A stretch of DNA of 64,000 nt from Bacteroidetes bacterium OLB11 (GTDB lineage Bacteria; Bacteroidota; Bacteroidia; Chitinophagales; Chitinophagaceae): NCBI GenBank assembly GCA_001567165.1, contig LNFQ01000023.1, positions 62,001 to 126,000 of the forward strand, written 5' to 3'. The notes under the pieces are model-generated. The model was not told the DNA's origin. It saw only the letters and a program-made list of their open reading frames with translations, and did not search any database. Positions within the stretch are counted from its first letter, which is position 1, and each line of letters opens with the position of its first letter. Below, piece after piece: positions 34,501-44,065 of this stretch. The translations under genes were made by a program, and so were the position numbers.

Positions 34501-36519
34501 ATGTTTCACTTAAAATCGGAATATCAGCCAGCAGGAGATCAACCCAATGCTATCAAGCAGTTGGTTGAGGGGTTGAACAATCAAGAAAAATATCAAACTT
34601 TATTAGGGGTAACAGGTTCTGGCAAAACGTTTACCATTGCCAATGTGATTGAACAAATCAAAATGCCAACTTTGGTTCTCACTCACAATAAGACATTAGT
34701 AGCTCAGTTATATGGAGAATTTAAACAATTTTTTCCTGACAATGCGGTCGAATATTTTGTTTCCTATTACGATTATTATCAACCGGAGGCCTACTTGCCT
34801 TCTAGTGGAACGTATATTGAAAAAGATTTAGCAGTGAATGATGAGTTGGAGACTTTAAGGCTGAGAGCCACATCTAGCTTGCTTTCTGGGAGAAGAGATA
34901 TTATTGTAGTAGCTTCAGTTAGTTGCATTTATGGTATTGGAAATCCAACGGAATATGCTAACGGAATTATCCGATTCTCAAAAGGAGATATTATTGTGAG
35001 AAATGCATTTTTGCATAAGTTGGTGCAGGCTTTGTATAACAGAACAACTATTGAATTTGAGAGAGGAATGTTTCGAGTGAAAGGAGATACGGTAGATGTG
35101 AATTTGCCTTATGCTGATTATGGATTAAGGATTATTTTTTTTGGAGATGAGATAGAAGAAATTCAAAGAATAGAAATTAGCACTGGAAAAAAAATTGAAT
35201 CTATTCAGGATGCAGCCATATTTCCAGCAAATATGTATTTAGCTCCACAAGATCAGATGAAAAATATTGTTGATGAGATATACGCTGAAATGCTTGCTCA
35301 GGAAGAATATTTTAAAAATAATCATTTGCCGGTTGAAGCTCAACGAATCAAAGAGCGTGTGTTATACGATATAGAAATGATTCAAGAGTTGGGCTATTGC
35401 AAAGGAATCGAAAATTATTCTCGTTTTTTAGATAGAAGAAAACCGGGTTCAAGACCCTTTTGTTTGATTGATTATTTTCCAAATGATTTTTTATTGGTTG
35501 TAGATGAGAGCCATGTGACTCTTCCGCAGATTAGTGGAATGTATGGTGGTGACCGATCGCGTAAAATGAATCTTGTGAATTATGGATTTCGATTGCCTTC
35601 TGCTCTTGATAATCGGCCATTAAATTTTAATGAATTTCAATCGATGTTGAATCAAGTGATTTATGTGAGTGCAACACCTGGTCGCTATGAGTTGGAGCAA
35701 TGTGATGGAACTTTTGTAGATCAAGTTGTTAGACCCACAGGGCTTTTGGATCCACCTATTGAAGTGAGACCTTCCATTAATCAAATTGATGATTTACTAG
35801 ATGAAGTGGATAAACGAGTGGGTAAAAATGAACGAGTTTTAGTCACAACTTTGACGAAAAAACTTTCAGAAGAATTAGCAAAATATCTTACAAAAATTAA
35901 TATCAAATGTAAGTATTTACACAGTGAAATTGATGCGTTGGAGCGTGTCGGAATATTAAGAGATTTGCGTTTGGGAAATATTGATGTATTGATAGGCGTC
36001 AATTTATTGAGAGAAGGACTAGATTTGCCCGAAGTGTCTTTAGTTGCTATTTTGGATGCCGACAAGGAGGGTTTTTTAAGAGATGAACGTTCATTAACAC
36101 AAACTGCGGGTAGGGCTGCTCGTAATGCAAATGGCTTGGTGATTTTCTATGCAGATAAGATTACGCAAAGTATGCAAAAAACAATGGATGAAACAAATCG
36201 ACGAAGAGAAAAACAAATCAGTTATAATACAAAGTATCATATTACACCGAAGACTATTCAAAAATCGTATGATGAAATTTTAATGCAGTCATCGGTTTTA
36301 AATGTAAAATCGAATCAGCAGGATGTTGCTAATTATGGTAATTTAAACATCCAAACGATGGCAGCAGAAGAAAATACAACCGCTTATAAAAGTAAATTAG
36401 AAATTGAAAATGAAATTAAAAAGGTGAAGAAAGAGATGGAGAAAGCCGCCAAAAATATGGACTTTATGGAAGCAGCTCGTCTTAGAGATTGGATGCTTCA
36501 ACTCAAATCAAAATTATAA
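34501..36519 (+). CDS. uvrB: Excinuclease ABC subunit B
   Basis: The damage-verifying helicase of nucleotide excision repair; it is loaded by UvrA and recruits UvrC. Starting at the ATG at 34501 (MFHLKSEYQPAGDQPNAIKQ) gives 672 residues, the family norm. Visible are Walker A LLGVTGSGKTFTIANV, the beta-hairpin block YFVSYYDYYQPEAYLPSSG, the DEAD-type box LLVVDESHVTLPQ, VIYVSATPGRYEL, GVNLLREGLDLPEVSLVA and the arginine finger region QTAGRAARN. It ends with the UVR motif (MDFMEAARLRDWMLQL). The gene contains an intact A8 run (35187-35194), which is useful as a control for the frameshifts seen elsewhere. Confidence 0.97.
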   Translation: MFHLKSEYQPAGDQPNAIKQLVEGLNNQEKYQTLLGVTGSGKTFTIANVIEQIKMPTLVLTHNKTLVAQLYGEFKQFFPDNAVEYFVSYYDYYQPEAYLPSSGTYIEKDLAVNDELETLRLRATSSLLSGRRDIIVVASVSCIYGIGNPTEYANGIIRFSKGDIIVRNAFLHKLVQALYNRTTIEFERGMFRVKGDTVDVNLPYADYGLRIIFFGDEIEEIQRIEISTGKKIESIQDAAIFPANMYLAPQDQMKNIVDEIYAEMLAQEEYFKNNHLPVEAQRIKERVLYDIEMIQELGYCKGIENYSRFLDRRKPGSRPFCLIDYFPNDFLLVVDESHVTLPQISGMYGGDRSRKMNLVNYGFRLPSALDNRPLNFNEFQSMLNQVIYVSATPGRYELEQCDGTFVDQVVRPTGLLDPPIEVRPSINQIDDLLDEVDKRVGKNERVLVTTLTKKLSEELAKYLTKINIKCKYLHSEIDALERVGILRDLRLGNIDVLIGVNLLREGLDLPEVSLVAILDADKEGFLRDERSLTQTAGRAARNANGLVIFYADKITQSMQKTMDETNRRREKQISYNTKYHITPKTIQKSYDEILMQSSVLNVKSNQQDVANYGNLNIQTMAAEENTTAYKSKLEIENEIKKVKKEMEKAAKNMDFMEAARLRDWMLQLKSKL

Positions 36520-36542
36520 TATAGAGTTCCCAACAGCTTCTT

Positions 36543-38042
36543 TTATTCAATAACTATCTTTTTCACATGCGTATTATTGTTACTAATTACTTTCACGAAA
36601 TAAATTCCTTTTGCTAAGTGTTGAGTGTCAAATGAGAATAAATGATTTTGTTGTGTATAATGGATATTTTGTTTTTGCCCTGTTTGATTATAGATTGCAA
36701 TGTCTTTCACATCAACGCCATCAGTGTGCACATTCACAATATTGCTAGCCGGATTTGGATATACTGTTATCAACGATTCTTTATAAAGCTGGTCGTATGA
36801 TAAAGGATAATCGACTGTGAAATTATATTCGATTGAATGACCAAAATCTGTCGCAAAGTTGATGATATTTCCATTGTTGAGTGTGCGAAGTCGTGCAAAC
36901 CCAGCTCCATCATTATTTGCAAAAAAACTAAGTCCATCTTCATCACTGTCATGAATAATTAATTTGTAACATCCCCAGCCCAGATGAAGCGTATCTCTGT
37001 AGTGAGTGTTATTAGCTAGATTGTCTTTGAAAAAAACTTGTTGTCCATTTTGATCAATGATTTCATATTTTGATTCTGTAGCTGCTGAATTTGTTTTAAA
37101 CCACAAAATAAAATCAGCAGGAACGATATTTGTAATATTGAATATGCTGCTAAATTGATTATTGAATTGATACATATCTGCTCCTTGATTTGGACTACTA
37201 ATTTCAACATGAAATTGATTGTCATTTGGACCACTCACCGCAGACCACAGATTGTCTGAAAATGGCAAACTTACATCTGCACTTTCCATAAATTCTAAAT
37301 TGCCATTCCAAGTATATGTTTCATGATTAGGGTTGCCGTTCACCCAATAGTCTATTTGTAAGCTTGTAAGTGGAGTTGAGCCATTGTTGCGAATGGTTAC
37401 TAATGGGCTGCTACATATTGGATTGGTTCTTGCATATTCTACCTTTGTTGTCGGATTTTTGATGTCAATAATGGCTGCATCTAATGAGAAGTTGGGTTGG
37501 CCATAACTCACGAGTGTATTGCTCACCCAATAATTTGATGACCCCCAAGCGGTATCAATTCCATAATCAATATTGTGAGTAGTGCCGGGAGTGACAAAAG
37601 GGGTGATATCCATTTCTTCGATATTTGTAGCCATTCCGGGACACCAGCCAGCTCTATCATATATCCATGTACCGCCTTGTGGATAGACAGGATTGAGTGC
37701 ACATTTTTTCCAAACATTCCATGTAAATTCTTTTGCTCCACCATCTATATTGATATAATGATTTTGCGGGATAAATTCTCCTTCTTGACCATGACCAGTT
37801 ATTGCCGATCTGATTTTATATGAAACGGCATTGGGGTTTAGCAATACATTGCGAGGTTCAAAAGTACTATTATTCATGATGCTTGTATAGCCCGCATTGC
37901 TGACTTTCCAAATGTTTTGAATGTCCACTACATTGTGAGGTGGAGTCCCTACGATATGTACAAATTTGATGTCCATATCTTCTTGTCTTTCACCTCCACC
38001 ATCAATAAACATTCTTTTTTTTTCCTTGTAAAATAGGGGCAT
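36543..38042 (-). CDS. PNGase-F-like T9SS protein, 3' part of a frameshifted gene
   Basis: This open frame is the C-terminal part of the gene that starts at 39975. The true join is inside the A9 run at 38023-38015 (minus strand); after it the reading MFIDGGGERQEDMDIKF, VHIVGTPPHNVVDIQNIW carries on the PNGase-F-like C-terminal half. Next come a CARDB-like segment (ICSSPLVTIRNNGSTPLTSL) and a typical T9SS type A sorting domain (ITVYPNPASNIVNVH ... GIYFVKVISNNN). The residues upstream of the poly-A in this frame (MPLFYKEKK) are not part of the real protein. Restored, the two parts give about 1143 residues. The final sorting domain is essential for export, so the interrupted product would not be secreted properly. 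Confidence 0.8.
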   Translation of the reverse strand: MPLFYKEKKRMFIDGGGERQEDMDIKFVHIVGTPPHNVVDIQNIWKVSNAGYTSIMNNSTFEPRNVLLNPNAVSYKIRSAITGHGQEGEFIPQNHYINIDGGAKEFTWNVWKKCALNPVYPQGGTWIYDRAGWCPGMATNIEEMDITPFVTPGTTHNIDYGIDTAWGSSNYWVSNTLVSYGQPNFSLDAAIIDIKNPTTKVEYARTNPICSSPLVTIRNNGSTPLTSLQIDYWVNGNPNHETYTWNGNLEFMESADVSLPFSDNLWSAVSGPNDNQFHVEISSPNQGADMYQFNNQFSSIFNITNIVPADFILWFKTNSAATESKYEIIDQNGQQVFFKDNLANNTHYRDTLHLGWGCYKLIIHDSDEDGLSFFANNDGAGFARLRTLNNGNIINFATDFGHSIEYNFTVDYPLSYDQLYKESLITVYPNPASNIVNVHTDGVDVKDIAIYNQTGQKQNIHYTQQNHLFSFDTQHLAKGIYFVKVISNNNTHVKKIVIE

Positions 38043-39975
38043 AATCTGTTACATCAAACACCCATGTTTTCCCTTGCATTCCTAAATCTAAATTGATACC
38101 ATACGGTGTAACAAAAGAATTTAATTGAAAAATAGATGGATATACTTTATAGTATGACAGTTGAGTAATTTGAATATTTCCGACTGTCACATTAAGGACA
38201 GAATCAATTTTTGTATTTGTATTTTCGTCATACACATAGCTGTAACCTGCTTGGTAATAGACATTGCTGTCAACAGTGACTACATCGTTATTTTGAATAG
38301 CATAAGTATAAACTGTATTTGTTAGATTTATGGTAGAGTCAAAAACGAATATGGTGTCAATGATAATGTTATTGCAATTTCCTACTACAAATGTTACTTT
38401 AGGACGATTATTAGTTTGAGAGAAATTTTTAAAAAGTTCATTTCCTTTAAAAATTCGCCAAAGGGGAGTGCCTATAATTGGGCTATTGATATTTTGTGTA
38501 GATAGATCTGTCCATATATTTCCAGCACCTTCATTCATTCGATAATATGCGAATAAATTAGCGTAGTTAGGGTGAGAAGGCGAAATGGTTTTTCCCATCC
38601 AATCTTGAATAGTTGATTGAGAAAGTTGCTCATTCCAAATAGAAAGTTCATCAATTTTTCCATAATATGGGTAGGCTTTACCTTGAATGTTACCGACTAC
38701 AATATTTGTTATATCATTAAATGTTTTTGTTTTACTAGTTCCGGTGTTCCAAAGTGTCCCGTTTTTATACACATTCATCACACCAGTCGTGGCATCTTTT
38801 GTGAATGCCCAATAGTTCCATGTGCCTTTCACTTCGTCATTTGTGGCTGCTTTGTCAATTCGGTCATAGCTCCCTCCGATTGCTCCACAATCCCAATAAA
38901 ATCTTGAATTTTCCCAGGGGAAATGAATATTAATTTTTCGGTTATTTTGAGCGTTGACAGCGTGAAGTAGTGTTGTGTTTTTAGGAAGAAAATCTTGATT
39001 TCCATTACTCCAAAAACTGATGGTAATTTTATCATTTAAGCCATTAAAATTTGGATTTCCTAAATTAATAAAACTATTCCCCGCAAATTCATAATAGTAA
39101 TCTAATTGATTTGCAAATAAGCCACTGATATAATTTGTAGTATCGCTTTGTAATGTGTAGTCAATCCCGTTTGAGTTGTTGGTATAACTAAATTCTAAAA
39201 TAAGATTATCTGTTCCATTCCATGTAAAAGGTGTTGTGAAATTGAGCGGATGATTATTGATTGCGAGTGTATCTTGATGATAGACATTTTGAAATCCAGA
39301 GAGGTCAGTCAAATTGTTTAAAACGCTGTCAGTTGTGGCTTTGATTCCTATTCTGAAAAAGTGTAAAAACTCTCCGGTTTGTAGGATGTCAAAAAATAAA
39401 CCTCTGATAGCACCTGCGGCCATTCCTGCATTACTGAGCTCTGATGCTTTCCATAAAAAATAGGATTTTGATGATTGCAAATGAGTATTGAGAGGGGCTG
39501 AAGATGTATTAGTCCCTACACCCACCGATATTTCAGAGGGTATTTGACAAGGGGGTAAATAGGTTGTTTTGAATTGTTTGTAACGTCTATATGTATAAGT
39601 AGGTTGATTTGTATAATTATAAGAAGTGCCAAAAAATCCAGTGATGGAATGAGATGGTGTAGATGTAAGCATAGAATCTGTTCGTGAAGAGTCCACAACA
39701 TAAGTGTTACAAGTGTAGTCCCATTCACCACAACCGATATTGGTTTGTCCTTGAACGGCAGGAGAGATTAATCCGTCCTTACAACGAATATTATAAAGCA
39801 TATAAATTTTCTCATAGGTTGTGCCGGGAAAATTAGGAAATTCCATAACGGAATCCCGACTGTATTGAGTTTGGGTATAATTAAATGTAGAGGTAATAAT
39901 CGTATCACCTGCCACTTGTGCATTTGCAATTTGAAAGTAAAAAAGAAATGAGAGTGCAACTAAAATATATTTCAT
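38002..39975 (-). CDS. PNGase-F-like protein with LamG domain, 5' part of a frameshifted gene
   Basis: An exported protein (signal MKYILVALSFLFYFQIANAQ). The segment YEKIYMLYNIRCKDG ... IGCGEWDYTCNTYV resembles the N-terminal lobe of PNGase-F-related proteins, which in the prototype cut N-glycans from glycoproteins. Inserted after it are a Bacteroidota domain (FLWKASELSNAGMAAG) and a LamG/concanavalin-like domain (~residues 290-480; KITISFWSNGNQDF, KIDELSIWNEQLSQ). The frame stops at 38002 just after DVTDYAPILQGKKK; taking one A out of the A9 run leads into the next open frame. A TACTTTTG -7 box (39997-39990) has a TTG 16 bases upstream. Glycosidase activity is inferred only from resemblance. 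Confidence 0.75.
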   Translation of the reverse strand: MKYILVALSFLFYFQIANAQVAGDTIITSTFNYTQTQYSRDSVMEFPNFPGTTYEKIYMLYNIRCKDGLISPAVQGQTNIGCGEWDYTCNTYVVDSSRTDSMLTSTPSHSITGFFGTSYNYTNQPTYTYRRYKQFKTTYLPPCQIPSEISVGVGTNTSSAPLNTHLQSSKSYFLWKASELSNAGMAAGAIRGLFFDILQTGEFLHFFRIGIKATTDSVLNNLTDLSGFQNVYHQDTLAINNHPLNFTTPFTWNGTDNLILEFSYTNNSNGIDYTLQSDTTNYISGLFANQLDYYYEFAGNSFINLGNPNFNGLNDKITISFWSNGNQDFLPKNTTLLHAVNAQNNRKINIHFPWENSRFYWDCGAIGGSYDRIDKAATNDEVKGTWNYWAFTKDATTGVMNVYKNGTLWNTGTSKTKTFNDITNIVVGNIQGKAYPYYGKIDELSIWNEQLSQSTIQDWMGKTISPSHPNYANLFAYYRMNEGAGNIWTDLSTQNINSPIIGTPLWRIFKGNELFKNFSQTNNRPKVTFVVGNCNNIIIDTIFVFDSTINLTNTVYTYAIQNNDVVTVDSNVYYQAGYSYVYDENTNTKIDSVLNVTVGNIQITQLSYYKVYPSIFQLNSFVTPYGINLDLGMQGKTWVFDVTDYAPILQGKKKNVY

Positions 39976-40020
39976 AAAGACTTTTTATACAAAAGTATGA
40001 AATATAAAAAGAGCAAAAAA

Positions 40021-41196
40021 TTATAATTTTCTCATAATGTCCATAGGAACTCCATCTTTATGCAGAAGAATAGCGGTTGTTTTGTATAAAAAATAGGCTT
40101 TAGAGACGTATAAATAACCTTTGTAATCGTTTTTATCTCCCCAACTATTTTTTACCATATAATATTCTTTTCCATTTTGATCTTTTGCAAGACCTACAAT
40201 GTGCATGCCATGGTCATCGGTAGTGGAATAATTATCAAAATCATCCTCTCTCATTTGAGCAGTAATTTTTTTCTCTGCTTGAGGGCCTTCAAATATTTTC
40301 TTTTGTTCTTCGGCTGTCATATCTTCAAAATCTTTTTCGGGAACAATTGCGACTCCATTTTTCCAACTAAATCCTTTTTCACTCACATCAGTAGCCCAAG
40401 CTACGGTGTATCCGTTTTCTAGAGCATTGTCCACTATATCTTCCATTGAGTTCATTGGTACATTATAAACACTTTGCAAGCTCCAATTGTCAGGCACCAT
40501 CAGTATAGTGGATTTGTAGTAGGGGGCGTAAGTGAATGAAGAAAAACTGAGATAGTTGTCTGGATTTAGTCCAACCACTTCTTTTGCAAATGATTTTGGA
40601 GTGTATTCTTTTCCTTTGTAAGTAAATGTTTCAGGCACTTTTCCTAAGTAGGAATCGATTGCAGCAATGAAAGCAGGCAACCAATTTTTAGTGAGTTTCC
40701 CATTTTTATTTGTTATCACCCCTTTTAAAAATCCTTCTAATGCAGTTTGCATTTCTCCAAATTTATTTTTATCAGTACCATAATTTAGTCCTGTATATAC
40801 TTCATAAGGAACTGCACCGTATTTGTCGTAAGTCATCACAACGTCGTGCAATTCAGCCCCATCACTATAACCGAGGGCACCGTGCATTCTCACAAAGTTA
40901 CGAGCACGTTCAATGTAAGCACATCGAGCAGTGTATATTTCTGAAATATCAACAAATTCTTTGCCGTTTCGCATCATTTCACTTTCAAGAAATGAGTTGC
41001 CAGAATAACTCCAGCAGGTACCTGAACTCCCTTGATTTTTTACCGGTGAATTTTCAAGATTGATTAATGAAGTAAATTGGAATTTTGCTTTTGCACTATC
41101 TGATTTGTTTGTTGCTAAAGAGTTGACTAAATTGTCTTGAGCTGTTAAGGAAATAGAAATTGCAATACAAAAAAAGGAAGTAATAATTTTTTTCAT
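40021..41196 (-). CDS. C1B-family aminopeptidase (bleomycin hydrolase-like), exported
   Basis: A 391-residue papain-like cysteine peptidase. A signal peptide (MKKIITSFFCIAISISLTAQ) is unusual against the cytoplasmic PepC/bleomycin hydrolases and suggests periplasmic action. Catalytic elements are the Gln-Cys region NQGSSGTCWSYSG, the His in STTDDHGMHIVGLAKD and the Asn in YYMVKNSWGDK, all in order. The C-terminus ends MDIMRKL; in bleomycin hydrolase the C-terminal tail reaches the active site and limits cleavage to aminopeptidase action, which may apply here. The ATG at 41196 is preferred over 41226 because it starts the leader. Confidence 0.9.
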   Translation of the reverse strand: MKKIITSFFCIAISISLTAQDNLVNSLATNKSDSAKAKFQFTSLINLENSPVKNQGSSGTCWSYSGNSFLESEMMRNGKEFVDISEIYTARCAYIERARNFVRMHGALGYSDGAELHDVVMTYDKYGAVPYEVYTGLNYGTDKNKFGEMQTALEGFLKGVITNKNGKLTKNWLPAFIAAIDSYLGKVPETFTYKGKEYTPKSFAKEVVGLNPDNYLSFSSFTYAPYYKSTILMVPDNWSLQSVYNVPMNSMEDIVDNALENGYTVAWATDVSEKGFSWKNGVAIVPEKDFEDMTAEEQKKIFEGPQAEKKITAQMREDDFDNYSTTDDHGMHIVGLAKDQNGKEYYMVKNSWGDKNDYKGYLYVSKAYFLYKTTAILLHKDGVPMDIMRKL

Positions 41197-41286
41197 TGCG
41201 TAAAAAAAAGAAAGAAAAAAGTTCACTTGTAAAATAATTTAGAGAATATCTATTGTTTTATAGTTAAATTTTTTAAAAGGACAAGA

Positions 41287-41851
41287 TTAAAAAATAATCA
41301 TTTTACCGAGTGCATATCCAATGACAAGATTGATGGCAATAATCACTAAGGCACTCACTATCATATAAGGCACAATTTTGTCTTCTGGGGTTTTCTTTAA
41401 TTTAGGTAAACCTATGTAAAAAAGATAAATGCTATACAATCCAGCGATTGAAAGAAAAAGTAGCATAGGAATAATGCTAAAGATGCCGGCTAACCAGCTT
41501 GCAGTAAATGAGTATGCGACTAACTGGGCAGACTTGTTAATATTTTTTTTCAGAATTGAAATTGATTGCTAGTGCATCAACCACGTATGTGCAGATATAA
41601 AATGAAATAATGGATGTAACGTAGTTTTTCAAAAATATACTCAATGACGAAACATTTGTGCTTATTTTTTGGCCCATCACCTCAATTGAGAAATTTGAAT
41701 ATCCAATTGCAGCAGCGATGGCCGGAATAAGAGCGACGATTAATACATATTTGACGAGGATATTATTGAGGGTTTCCTCTTCTTGGTCTATTACATCCCA
41801 TTCTGTTTTGGGATTTATTAAAATGTTTTTGATACGTTCTATAATATTCAT
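41287..41851 (-). CDS. YIP1 family membrane protein, frameshifted in the middle
   Basis: The ATG at 41851 begins MNIIERIKNILINPKTEWDV, the usual start of Bacteroidota YIP1-domain proteins. The first open frame stops at 41537, just after an A8 run (T8 at 41543-41550 on the plus strand). Removing one A continues it as SEKNINKSAQLVAYSFTAS, LFLSIAGLYSIYLFYIGLPK and VIIAINLVIGYALGKMII, to the TAA at 41287. The restored protein has 187 residues and five predicted membrane helices. The GLPK-x-K-x-T-P segment is characteristic. The function of bacterial YIP1 proteins is unknown. Confidence 0.82.
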
Positions 41852-41902
41852 AGCGTGATAATTTTCAAACTAAAAGTATAAAATTAAATTTAAAAATCAA
41901 AA

Positions 41903-43837
41903 TTAAATGGTCTTTTCCTGAGTTGGGATATTCATCACAATTGTAGTTCCATTTCCGGGGCTACTATCCCAATGAACATCTCCTTTCAAAAATTGAATTC
42001 TTTTTTGAATGTTATCAATTCCTAAACCTGCTTTTTCACTCAAGTTTTCAATATCAAAACCTTTGCCGTTATCTTCAATCGTAATATCAATTTCATTTTT
42101 GTTGATTAAAATTGAAATATTTAATTCACTTGCGTTGGCGTGTTTTAGCGTATTATTCACACATTCTTGAATTATTCGATACAAGAAAATTTCTGTGTTT
42201 TTTTCAATGGGAATCGAGATGCCATCTGTAAATAAATTTACTTTCAAAGAAGGATGGTTTAAGTTATCCAAAAAATTCCCCACCGCTTTTGCAAGTCCTT
42301 TTTTTAGGAGAGTATTTGGTGCCATATTATGACTAATGCTACGCACTTCCACTGCGGATTCATTGACGAAATGAATTGCTTTTTCAAAAACAAGTTTGTC
42401 AAAATCGGTTTCAAATTTTAATTTATCTTCTATGGATTGTAAATTCATTTTAGCTGCAGTTATGTATTGTCCTACACTATCGTGCAAATCATTTGCGATT
42501 CGTTGCCTTTCATTTTCTTCTGCTTCGATGATGGCTTTGGTTGATTTATTTTGCTCTTGAATTATCACTTCTTGCAAATGGTTTTTGTATTTTAATTTTT
42601 TGCGTATCCCGGTACTGTAAAGAAGTCCGAGAAGCAAAACGAGGATACCGATACCTGTCAACAAATAAGTGTTTTTAAGCTGTTCGTCTTTTATTTTTAA
42701 ATCTTTCTTTTGAGTTTCATATTTGATATTTAATTCTTCCATTTTTTCTTTCACGGCCAATCCACTCAAAGAGTCTTTCAATACGGTGAATTTTTTTAAA
42801 AAGATAAAAGCGGAATCGTATTTTTTATTTTCATTAAAATTGATATACATCATCTTGTAGCAATCAATTTCTTGTTTGGTATTTTTAATACTTTTAGCAA
42901 TCTCTAGGGCTTTACGAACTGCGTTTTCACTTTCATCAATTCTTCCTAAACGTCTTAAATTTCCACAAAGATAAATGTAGGAATAGGCCAACTCATCCAA
43001 CTCCTGATTTCGTTCACGAATGGCAATTGCCTCAAGGATATATGGAGTAGCTTCATTGCTTTTTTTTGCACGGTCATACATAGTTCCTAATTCATTGAGT
43101 GCATAGGAAATACTAGAGGAGTCTCCCGATTTGTAAGCATATTCAAGAGCCTTTTTGCTATACTCAATGCCCTTTTCATGTTCTTCTTTTTCACGATAAA
43201 TAATACCAATATTTCCATAGCTTTTCCCAATTTTTTTATTGCTATTTAATCTTTTGGCAATATCAATTGCTTGCTTATGATAGTCGAGAGCTTTGTCAAG
43301 ATTTTTCATCGTTACATTCAAGATACCCAATTGTGTGAGTGAAGCATAAATCAATGTGTCATTTTTCATTCTTTCTGCAATTTGATTTGCATCTAATAAT
43401 GATTGTAAACATTCTTCATATTTTGATTCCCTTCTTAGAATATTTCCTTTTGAAATATGAATGTAGAAATTTAATATTTGACCTTCAGAAGTAGAGCTAG
43501 TAAAGGATTTTGATATTTCTAATTCTCCTAATCCTTCATCAAAATTTCCTATTTTTTCAAAATAATTTGCCTTTAGTAAATGAGCATATCCAATGTTATC
43601 TTTATTGTTTGTTTTTTTTGCAAATACTAATGTTTTTTCAATAAAAGGCAAGGCATTTTTAGGTTCATTTTCATTGTAAAGCAAGCTTAGACTATGGTAT
43701 ATTTGGTAGATTTCATTATCTTTTAGAGCTGGATTTTTAAGTTCATTTTTTAACGAATCCATTTTATAGGTTTGTCCTATGAAAGCAAATGGTTTAAAAA
43801 ATAGAAGGATAAAGATGAAGGTTGCTGCTATTCTCAT
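41903..43837 (-). CDS. TPR-containing sensor histidine kinase (HisKA_3 family)
   Basis: A 644-residue kinase. After a leader (MRIAATFIFILLFFKPF), about seven TPR units form the sensory part (for example NSNKKIGKSYGNIGIIYREK, KSGDSSSISYALNELGTMYD), followed by a coiled coil and one membrane helix (YLLTGIGILVLLLGLLYSTG). The dimerisation and phosphoacceptor block is ERQRIANDLHDSVGQYI and the ATPase domain has the N box (QECVNNTLKHANA) and G boxes (DNGKGFDIENL, GLGIDNIQKRI, GNGTTIVMNIP). HisKA_3 kinases normally pair with LuxR-type (NarL) regulators; none is adjacent. A TAAATTTG -7-like box lies just upstream (43853-43860). The signal sensed is unknown. Confidence 0.92.
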   Translation of the reverse strand: MRIAATFIFILLFFKPFAFIGQTYKMDSLKNELKNPALKDNEIYQIYHSLSLLYNENEPKNALPFIEKTLVFAKKTNNKDNIGYAHLLKANYFEKIGNFDEGLGELEISKSFTSSTSEGQILNFYIHISKGNILRRESKYEECLQSLLDANQIAERMKNDTLIYASLTQLGILNVTMKNLDKALDYHKQAIDIAKRLNSNKKIGKSYGNIGIIYREKEEHEKGIEYSKKALEYAYKSGDSSSISYALNELGTMYDRAKKSNEATPYILEAIAIRERNQELDELAYSYIYLCGNLRRLGRIDESENAVRKALEIAKSIKNTKQEIDCYKMMYINFNENKKYDSAFIFLKKFTVLKDSLSGLAVKEKMEELNIKYETQKKDLKIKDEQLKNTYLLTGIGILVLLLGLLYSTGIRKKLKYKNHLQEVIIQEQNKSTKAIIEAEENERQRIANDLHDSVGQYITAAKMNLQSIEDKLKFETDFDKLVFEKAIHFVNESAVEVRSISHNMAPNTLLKKGLAKAVGNFLDNLNHPSLKVNLFTDGISIPIEKNTEIFLYRIIQECVNNTLKHANASELNISILINKNEIDITIEDNGKGFDIENLSEKAGLGIDNIQKRIQFLKGDVHWDSSPGNGTTIVMNIPTQEKTI

Positions 43838-44065
43838 ATATACTCAAAGGACCAAATTTAAGGTGCATATTTTATAAATGAATTGAGAACGTAAAAAGTT
43901 TAGACGAAGCGATAATCTGTTTAGGTTTATATGTAATTAATTTTATAGTTGGGAAATCGAATAAATTGATAAATCAATTTCGTATGTTTTTTCTTAATTT
44001 TGTAAACTTTTTCATTCAAACTAACAAATGATTGATTGTTTCATTTGGAAAATATTTTAAACAAA

